Assembly (NCBI GenBank): GCA_020073165.1
Contig: JAIQFP010000018.1
Location: forward strand, 32,254-96,253
Direction: 5' to 3'
Origin: Terriglobia bacterium
GTDB lineage: Bacteria; Acidobacteriota; Terriglobia; Terriglobales; Acidobacteriaceae
Length of the DNA: 64,000 nt
Below, piece after piece: positions 58,493-64,000 of this stretch. A program made the translations under genes and the position numbers. Below the pieces are notes generated by a model that saw nothing but the letters and a program-made list of their open reading frames with translations, made no database searches and was not told where the DNA came from. Every line of letters starts with the position of its first letter. The first letter of the stretch is position 1.

Positions 58493-60454
58493 GTGCGCGA
58501 TTCACACGATCGAGAGCTGGGGATGGGCCGACGGATCACGCGGCGTGACTTTCTCAACGGAGTAGCGCTCACCGTGGGGGCGGCCATGCTTCCTTCGAGC
58601 GCTTTCGCCGCTTTCGACGTGCAGGGCGATCCCGAGAAGTCTGCAGATTACTATCCCCCGGCTTTGACCGGGCTGCGCGGCAGCCATCCGGGATCGTTTG
58701 AGACCGCTCACAGCCTGCGCGATGGAACCTTCTGGGACCAGGCCGGTAAACCCGTCGATACCGGAGAAACCTACGATCTGGTTGTGGTTGGTGGTGGCAT
58801 CAGCGGCCTGTCTGCGGCTCACTTCTTCCGCAAAGTGGCCGGACCCAAGGCCCGCGTTCTTATCCTCGACAACCACGACGACTTCGGCGGACACGCCAAG
58901 CGCAACGAGTTTCACGCCGGCAACCGCTTCCTCCTGGGCTACGGTGGAACATTTTCCATCGAGAGCCCAGCGCCCTACAGCGCAGTCGCGAAAGGCGTGA
59001 TCGAGGAGCTGGGAATTGATGTTGCTTCCTATCCGAAGTACGTGGATCGGAAGCTCTATTCTTCGCTGGGCCTGCGGTCGAAAATTTTCTTCGACAAAGA
59101 GACTTTCGGCGCCGACAAGTTAGTGGTCAATCCCAACCTGCGGGGCGGCGGCGAGAGTGAGCAAGACTCAGGAGATGAGGTCAAGATCCTGGAGATGTTC
59201 CTGAAAGAGTCTCCGCTCTCCGACCAGGCCAAGGCCGACTGCCAACGCCTGTTCGGCGGCGACGAGGACTACTTGCCTGGACTCAGCGCCGAAGAGAAAA
59301 AGGGTCGCCTGGCGCGTATGAGTTACAACAGTTTTCTAACGAACCTCGTGAAGGTGGCTCCGGAAGTGGTTTCGCTTTTCCAGCCTATGCCTCAGCCGCT
59401 GTTTGGCGTGGGTTTCGATGCCGTCTCGGCGCAGGACGCCTGGGGCCTGGGCGCTCCCGGCTTTGACGGGATGAATCTGGGTGCACCGGGCAAGGGGATG
59501 AACCGCGATGCCATCCCGAACGAAGAAGCAGACAAGTATTTCTTCCACTTCCCGGACGGGAATGCGTCGATCGCACGACTGCTGGTGCGCAAGCTGATCC
59601 CGCAGGCTATTCCTGGGAGTTCGGTCATCGATGTAGTAACCTCCCGCGCAAATTACGCAAGGCTCGACGACTCGGCATCGACCGTGCGAATCCGTCTGAA
59701 CAGCACGGTGGTGCGGGTGAAGCATGTGGGCGATCCCGCCGGCGCAAAAGAGGTGGAGGTCACCTATGCGCGTGGCGGCAAGGTGTATACCACCCGAGCC
59801 GCACACGCCATCCTCGCCTGCTGGCACGTGGTCATTCCTTACATGTGCGAGGAGCTACCGGACACGCAGAAGGAAGCGCTAGCCTCGGCAGCCAAGGTAC
59901 CGCTGCTGTACACGAACGTGGTCCTCCGGAACTGGACTTCGTTCCAGAAACTGGGTGCGAGTTCCATCTATGCGCCCAGCGCCTATCACCCCTATATGAA
60001 CCTGGATTTGCCGGTAAGCATCGGCGATTACCATTGCCCCACCAAGCCGGAGGAGTCGATCGTCGTACACATGGGGAAGACGCCGTGCAAGCCGGGCCGC
60101 CCCGCCCGTGACCAGCACCGCATCGGTCGCATGGAACTGTTCAGCACGACTTTTGACACCATGGAGCGCAAGATTCGCGAGCAGATGGCGCGCACCCTGG
60201 GACCGGGAGGATTCGATCCCGCGCGCGACATCTCGGCCATTACGGTGAACCGCTGGCCCCACGGCTACGCCTACGAATACAACTCCTTGTGGGACAAGTT
60301 CTGGCTGGAGGGCGGGGAACTGCCCTGCGAGGTCGCGCGCAAGCCGTTTGGACGGATCGCGATTGCCAACTGTGATGCCGGCGCCTACGCCTACACCGAT
60401 GAGGCCATCAATCAGGCCTACCGGGCGGTGGGGGAGATTACCGGGAAAACATAA
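58493..60454 (+). CDS. Tat-exported FAD oxidoreductase, spermidine dehydrogenase-like
   Basis: A 653-residue flavoprotein. The N-terminus has a twin-arginine signal (GRRITRRDFLNGVALTVG) ending near SAFAAFD. The FAD Rossmann motif DLVVVGGGISGLSAAHF is at about 95-111, followed by LILDNHDDFGGHAKRNEF. The C-terminal part includes NRWPHGYAYEYNSLWDKFW and GRIAIANCDAGAYAYTDEAINQA for FAD closure. It resembles the spermidine dehydrogenase/NAD(P)-binding group of amine oxidoreductases; the substrate is inferred. GTG 58493 has GAGGA upstream; ATG 58523 would also keep the Tat signal. Confidence 0.86.
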   Translation: MRDSHDRELGMGRRITRRDFLNGVALTVGAAMLPSSAFAAFDVQGDPEKSADYYPPALTGLRGSHPGSFETAHSLRDGTFWDQAGKPVDTGETYDLVVVGGGISGLSAAHFFRKVAGPKARVLILDNHDDFGGHAKRNEFHAGNRFLLGYGGTFSIESPAPYSAVAKGVIEELGIDVASYPKYVDRKLYSSLGLRSKIFFDKETFGADKLVVNPNLRGGGESEQDSGDEVKILEMFLKESPLSDQAKADCQRLFGGDEDYLPGLSAEEKKGRLARMSYNSFLTNLVKVAPEVVSLFQPMPQPLFGVGFDAVSAQDAWGLGAPGFDGMNLGAPGKGMNRDAIPNEEADKYFFHFPDGNASIARLLVRKLIPQAIPGSSVIDVVTSRANYARLDDSASTVRIRLNSTVVRVKHVGDPAGAKEVEVTYARGGKVYTTRAAHAILACWHVVIPYMCEELPDTQKEALASAAKVPLLYTNVVLRNWTSFQKLGASSIYAPSAYHPYMNLDLPVSIGDYHCPTKPEESIVVHMGKTPCKPGRPARDQHRIGRMELFSTTFDTMERKIREQMARTLGPGGFDPARDISAITVNRWPHGYAYEYNSLWDKFWLEGGELPCEVARKPFGRIAIANCDAGAYAYTDEAINQAYRAVGEITGKT

Positions 60455-60455
60455 T

Positions 60456-60481
60456 CTCGCGCTGTGGATTCCTGGCGCGAG
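60456..60481. terminator. Inverted repeat between convergent genes
   Basis: CTCGCGC and GCGCGAG form a perfect 7-bp stem with a 12-base loop, between the stop codons of the oxidoreductase and kinase genes. There is no T-run; it may be a weak bidirectional terminator. Confidence 0.35.
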
Positions 60482-60499
60482 GGGGCGCGATTTCGAGCT

Positions 60500-63190
60500 C
60501 TACTTCTTCAGCTCTTCTGCCCAGTTGGTGACCACAGTGATCGTTTGGTTCACTTGCTGGGAGATCACATTGAGAAGGATCTTGCTTTCGTCCGGCGCCA
60601 CATCATAGAAGAACAGTTGGCTGGAAGTGTTGGACACGAGTTGCTGCGCAGTGCCGAATTGCAGGCTGTCGTTCAGTTGCTTTACTGGTACCACGAAAAC
60701 CGTATAGCTGAGGTTCGCGTAATAGAGCCCCTTGCCGTCTGCGCTCCACAACGGCCCATTGCCTCCGCTCTGCGAGACCTGCCACTTCCCCTGGCCGCCA
60801 CGGAAGGGCACCACGTACACCTCCGGTTGGCCGGACTCGTTGGACGAGTAGGCGAGCCAGCGGCCGTCGGGCGACAACCTTCCTCCGGCGGCGAAAGAGT
60901 TCGCTCCGTGCGGCACCACCAGGAAAGGCTTGCGATCTCCGTCTAGAGGCATCGCCCAGATCTCCTCGCCGCTTCCAAAGAACGGCCCGCGGGAATAGAG
61001 CAGGTACTTGCCATCGTGCGACCAATCGTTGACAAAGATGAACTGATCATCATCCAGCAGAAGTTCCTCGGCGCCACTGCCGTCAGAGGGCTTGCGGTAG
61101 ATATGATGCCGGCCGTTGCGTTCGGAGCTGTAGGCGATCCACTTGCCATCCGGCGACCACACCGGGTAATTGTTCGAAACCGGGCCGAAAGTAAGCCGGG
61201 TCCGAACCCCGCGGGCGACGTCGAGCACCCAAATGTCGTTCGCGCCAACGTCGACCTGGAGGGCGATTCGGTCCCCTTGCGGTGACAAATGCGCAAATTG
61301 CAGGTTCGAGAGCTTTTCGGCCACGGTGCCAATTCGTTTTCCGGTGCGATCGACCCAGATGAGCTGCCAGTCGGGCGCCCCGCCACTGCCCATCACCAAC
61401 AGCCCGTTGTCCGAGGCGGAGGCGTCCATGTGCCACGTGCTGAGATCGTTGGCGACCCCGTTGGCCACGACCTGCGGGTCGCCGCGCAGCTTTCCGGATG
61501 CGGGATCGAAACCTTGCGCCATCAACTGGCTATCCCGGGCGAATAACACAAAGCCGCTGGAGTAGACCGCGTTCGAGAGGGACCGGAACAGCACACGGTT
61601 CTCGGTGCCATCCAGCGACGCCAAGTAAATTGCGTCCTGATCGGACTTGGAGGAATCGTGATTGATGGCGACATAAAAAAAGTGCTTGCCGTCGGGAAGA
61701 AAGAAGGGCCAGCGATGCGAAGTGTGCTTGGTTCGGTCAAGCGCCGTAACCGGAACCGGGGTCCCGCCGCTAGCGCTGACCCGCACAATCGGCGCCTGCG
61801 TGTCCGTGGTGAGTAGGATCACCCCGCCAGGTCCCCAGGTGCCTCCGCGGCCCTGCGCCGCATCGCAAATCACCAGCGGAGAGCCCCCGTTGAGATCGAG
61901 GCTTTTGAGCTTCCCATCGGCAAAGAAGGCAACCGACCGGCCGTCTGGGGACCAGAAAGGAAATGTCGCGTTGTCCGTTCCCGGCAGCGCGTGCGCCTCA
62001 AGCTTGTCCATGGGCCGAACCCACAACATGACTTTCCCGTCCGCTGCGCCTGCAGTAAACGCGACGTAGCTGCCATCGGGAGACAGTACGGGTGGTCCAG
62101 CCAGGTCGCCGGTCAACCGGAATGTGTTGCTCTCCGGAGGAGCAATTACGGTGCGGATGGTACGAGCCGGCTGGCTGGAACCTTTGATGAACATTCCCGC
62201 CAGTACGCCAACGACAATCGCGACGGTGACGACGGCGGCCCACACCAGACGCTCGCGGCCGGAGCGTCGGGATGGCGCCACAACCTGAGTCGCCGGTGCC
62301 GATCCACCCTCTGCAATCCATCTGAGTTCCAGCTTGATATCGTGCGCAGTCTGGTATCGCTCCTCCGGATTTTTTTGCAGACAGGTTTTCACCACATGCT
62401 CGAACGCCGGCGGGGTCATGGGCTTGGCCGCGCTGATCGGCTCCGGATCCTTTTCCAGGATCGACGACGCCACCGAGATCTGGCTCTTGCCCTCAAACGC
62501 TCGCTTCCCCGTCGCCATCTCGTATAGCACCGCGCCGAACGCGAAGATGTCACTGCGCGCGTCAGCTTCTTTTCCCTCAATCTGCTCCGGTGACATGTAC
62601 TGGATAGTCCCAACAATGCTGCCTGCAGTCGTGAGAGGGCTCACCGGACTGGGACCGCTCAAAGTTGCCATCGCGGTAAAGGATGGTACCGAGCCGGTTG
62701 CTGGAGCACTTATGCCGTAAGGTTTCGCCAAACCAAAATCCATCAGCTTGGCGCTGGACTTGGTCAGCATCACGTTCGCCGGCTTCAAATCGCGATGGAC
62801 AATGCCGGCCCGATGTGCGACCTCCAGTGCATCCGCCACTTCCACGCCGATCTTGAGCACTTCGTTCAGAGGTAGAGGCCCTTTTCGCAGCCTCTCCGCG
62901 ACCGTCTCCCCTTCGAGCAGCTCCATGACCAGGTAGTCGGTGCCATCCTGCGAACCGATGTCGTAGAGATGGCAAATGTGCGAATGATTCAGGGAGGAGA
63001 TAGCCCGGGCCTCACGCTCCAGTCGCTGCCTCAGCTCCGGGGAAGAAGAAAGATGGGTGGCAAGAACTTTGATGGCCACCTGGCGGTCCAGGCGAGTGTC
63101 GCGCGCGCGATACACTTCGCCCATGCCGCCTGCTCCAAGCGATGCGACGATTTCGTACGGTCCAAGTTTTGCGCCAGCGGTGAAGGCCAT
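60500..63190 (-). CDS. Ser/Thr protein kinase with TolB-like beta-propeller
   Basis: An 896-residue membrane kinase. The kinase domain (about 11-270) has the P-loop GAGGMGEVYRARD, VAIKVL, HRDLKPANVML and DFGLAKP. A basic juxtamembrane linker leads to one TM helix (about 315-335). The remaining 550 residues are TolB/WD40-type PD40 repeats (SPDGSYVAFTAG, SPDGRSVAFFAD, SPDGKWIAYSSERNG, SPDGRWLAYSSNESG), probably an extracytoplasmic propeller. Such fusions are very common in Acidobacteria. TATAAT lies 9 bp before the ATG with no ribosome site, so the mRNA may be leaderless. Confidence 0.95.
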   Translation of the reverse strand: MAFTAGAKLGPYEIVASLGAGGMGEVYRARDTRLDRQVAIKVLATHLSSSPELRQRLEREARAISSLNHSHICHLYDIGSQDGTDYLVMELLEGETVAERLRKGPLPLNEVLKIGVEVADALEVAHRAGIVHRDLKPANVMLTKSSAKLMDFGLAKPYGISAPATGSVPSFTAMATLSGPSPVSPLTTAGSIVGTIQYMSPEQIEGKEADARSDIFAFGAVLYEMATGKRAFEGKSQISVASSILEKDPEPISAAKPMTPPAFEHVVKTCLQKNPEERYQTAHDIKLELRWIAEGGSAPATQVVAPSRRSGRERLVWAAVVTVAIVVGVLAGMFIKGSSQPARTIRTVIAPPESNTFRLTGDLAGPPVLSPDGSYVAFTAGAADGKVMLWVRPMDKLEAHALPGTDNATFPFWSPDGRSVAFFADGKLKSLDLNGGSPLVICDAAQGRGGTWGPGGVILLTTDTQAPIVRVSASGGTPVPVTALDRTKHTSHRWPFFLPDGKHFFYVAINHDSSKSDQDAIYLASLDGTENRVLFRSLSNAVYSSGFVLFARDSQLMAQGFDPASGKLRGDPQVVANGVANDLSTWHMDASASDNGLLVMGSGGAPDWQLIWVDRTGKRIGTVAEKLSNLQFAHLSPQGDRIALQVDVGANDIWVLDVARGVRTRLTFGPVSNNYPVWSPDGKWIAYSSERNGRHHIYRKPSDGSGAEELLLDDDQFIFVNDWSHDGKYLLYSRGPFFGSGEEIWAMPLDGDRKPFLVVPHGANSFAAGGRLSPDGRWLAYSSNESGQPEVYVVPFRGGQGKWQVSQSGGNGPLWSADGKGLYYANLSYTVFVVPVKQLNDSLQFGTAQQLVSNTSSQLFFYDVAPDESKILLNVISQQVNQTITVVTNWAEELKK

Positions 63191-63199
63191 GAGTAGCGG

Positions 63200-63205
63200 A
63201 TTATA
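63200..63205 (-). promoter_or_regulatory. -10 box of the kinase gene, close to its ATG
   Basis: TATAAT on the minus strand ends 9 bp before the kinase ATG at 63190. A weak -35 (TTTAGA) lies 18 bp further upstream. Initiation about 7 bp after the box would fall within a few bases of the ATG. Confidence 0.5.
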
Positions 63206-63432
63206 CGCTCTAGACCGGCACTCTCTAAAGGTTCACTGCTCACTGAAAATTCCTGAACTAAGTGGGGCTGCCGTGATCTCAATTTCGCCCTTGGCGAGTT
63301 AAGTCTCTTTCCTGTTGATAATCATTGAGAAATTCCGACAATCCTTTGACTAACATATGACCTCCGCACGGAGTCATCTCCTCGAGACCTGAATCAAAGT
63401 CCTCAGACGCAACACACCCTGAATATGAAGCA

Positions 63433-63455
63433 GCAAATCGAAAGACCCGATTTGC
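63433..63455 (+). other. Hairpin in the leader of the collagen-like gene
   Basis: GCAAATCG and CGATTTGC form a perfect 8-bp stem with an AAAGACC loop, about 90 bp before the gene start. No T-run follows, so it is not a terminator; a regulatory RNA structure or protein site is possible. Confidence 0.4.
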
Positions 63456-63541
63456 ATGGTGCAGTTGCGGTCCTGTAACCGTCGCTGGCGCATACGCAAC
63501 CCAATGTGTCGAGGCGGAATTTCTCAACCTACGAGGATACT

Positions 63542-64000
63542 GTGCGCTGCTTTATTACTGCTCTCTTGCTTTCGATCGTTCTCTGGGTCCCAGCAAGCTC
63601 TCAAGGCCAGACCAACTTGCCGGCTCCCGTACAAGTCAACGGCACCCCAGGTCAATTCCGCATGGACTTCGATATCAGTGCCGCCTGCCCTGGGGGCACC
63701 ACCAGTGCTGCCGGAAAGGCAACGATCTGCGGAAATAACAACACGGTTACGGTCTCTATTAATGGTCAGCCTGCATTCGCACTACAGCCGGGGCAGCCTG
63801 GCCCGATTGGTCCGCAAGGGCCGGCAGGACCGGCAGGAGCAACGGGTCTCAAGGCCACCTGCGACGATTATTTTCCCTCCGGCAAGGCCTTCGACCCGAT
63901 GAGCGAGGGATATATCGAGGTTAGCAACGGAGCCGAGACGCTCCTGTTGCGCCGCAGCCGGTCGACGATTGAAGAGCCGTTCCGTTACGAGATCGTCAGC
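63542..64000 (+). CDS. Exported collagen-like protein (5' part, cut by window end)
   Basis: The first 153 codons of a gene that continues beyond the window. GTG 63542 follows GAGGA by about 5 bp. A signal peptide (about 1-22, ending VPASSQGQ) is followed by a beta-rich region with one Cys pair (about 48-63). A short collagen-like Gly-x-y tract follows (GQPGPIGPQGPAGPAGATG, about 84-102). Then a Cys-containing domain begins (ATCDDYFPSGKAFDP). Such short collagen tracts are common stalks in secreted bacterial proteins. The full domain content cannot be judged. Confidence 0.72.
   Translation, partial: MRCFITALLLSIVLWVPASSQGQTNLPAPVQVNGTPGQFRMDFDISAACPGGTTSAAGKATICGNNNTVTVSINGQPAFALQPGQPGPIGPQGPAGPAGATGLKATCDDYFPSGKAFDPMSEGYIEVSNGAETLLLRRSRSTIEEPFRYEIVS

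Larger units (their letters stand above)
63191..63541. other. Divergent intergenic region between kinase and collagen-like genes
   Basis: About 350 bp with no gene. It contains the minus-strand kinase promoter (63200-63205), a partial Fur-like sequence at 63316 that I do not trust, a bulged inverted repeat (ATGACCTCCG / CGGAGTCAT) near 63356-63376, and the perfect hairpin at 63433-63455. The plus-strand collagen-like gene has GAGGA at about 63532-63536 as its ribosome site. Confidence 0.45.

Noticed and set aside
63316..63330. Fur-box-like TGATAATCATTGAGA
   Set aside because: Only the left half matches the 7-1-7 Fur consensus; the right half does not, and no iron-uptake gene is adjacent.

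Overview
The window is about 60% G+C and almost fully coding. It most resembles an Acidobacteriota chromosome (Terriglobia / Koribacter-like). This is inferred from remembered features of that phylum: a Ser/Thr kinase fused to a TolB-like propeller, lipoproteins with bacterial Ig-like repeats, TonB next to a secreted M48 protease, several NtrC-type regulators, and hairpin repeats containing CGCGGACA/TGTCCGCG and GGACGGGCG/CGCCCGTCC between genes. No rRNA, tRNA, CRISPR array, transposase or phage gene was seen.

Layout. Positions 57-9349 (+) hold housekeeping and transport genes: accC, an unknown zinc-ribbon gene of lower G+C, thiE, two APC permeases ending in a strong terminator, a TrkA-type potassium channel, the NAD(P)H-hydrate repair enzyme and a PilZ protein. 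tsaE (+) converges on fabI and an MFS exporter (-). A secreted metallo-beta-lactamase-fold protein, a methyltransferase and a tiny Flp pilin with a structured leader follow. A bidirectional terminator separates the pilin from a TonB / M48 protease pair on the minus strand.

Positions 17765-43079 form a surface polysaccharide region. Minus-strand genes encode a nucleotide-sugar dehydrogenase and, further on, a Wzc-type tyrosine autokinase, a TPR/jelly-roll protein and an O-antigen ligase/polymerase. A YdcF protein, a FecR-domain protein and a trypsin-like lipoprotein lie between them on the plus strand. From one intergenic region next to the Wzc gene, a 15-kb plus-strand operon runs rightwards with a complete pseudaminic acid (Pse) pathway: pseB, pseC, a Pse-associated methylase, pseF, a fused pseG-pseH, and pseI. 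Mixed in are a PIG-L deacetylase, a polysaccharide deacetylase, three more methyltransferases, a FemAB/CelD-like acyltransferase, an unrecognised GT-B-like protein and a Wzx flippase. Many junctions are ATGA or TGATG overlaps, so this looks like one transcription unit making, modifying, transferring and exporting a Pse-containing glycan.

Positions 43158-56783 are dominated by signalling. A minus-strand operon encodes a sigma-54 response regulator, a membrane histidine kinase and a proline-rich exported protein. A plus-strand set encodes a soluble PAS hybrid kinase, a second sigma-54 regulator and a small degenerate receiver/DHp protein. Between them lie an OmpA-like barrel protein, a 12-Asp-box exported protein and a glycine-zipper lipoprotein. 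The right end has a GT4 glycosyltransferase, a CDGSH Fe-S protein, a Tat-exported FAD oxidoreductase, a kinase-propeller fusion and the start of an exported collagen-like protein cut by the window edge.

The strongest candidate for an undescribed system is the Pse operon with its unusual modification and transfer genes. Other points of note are a potassium channel with GYQ instead of GYG in its filter, a histidine-less DHp protein beside a kinase/EBP pair, and a hairpin shared upstream of the PilZ and pilin genes.
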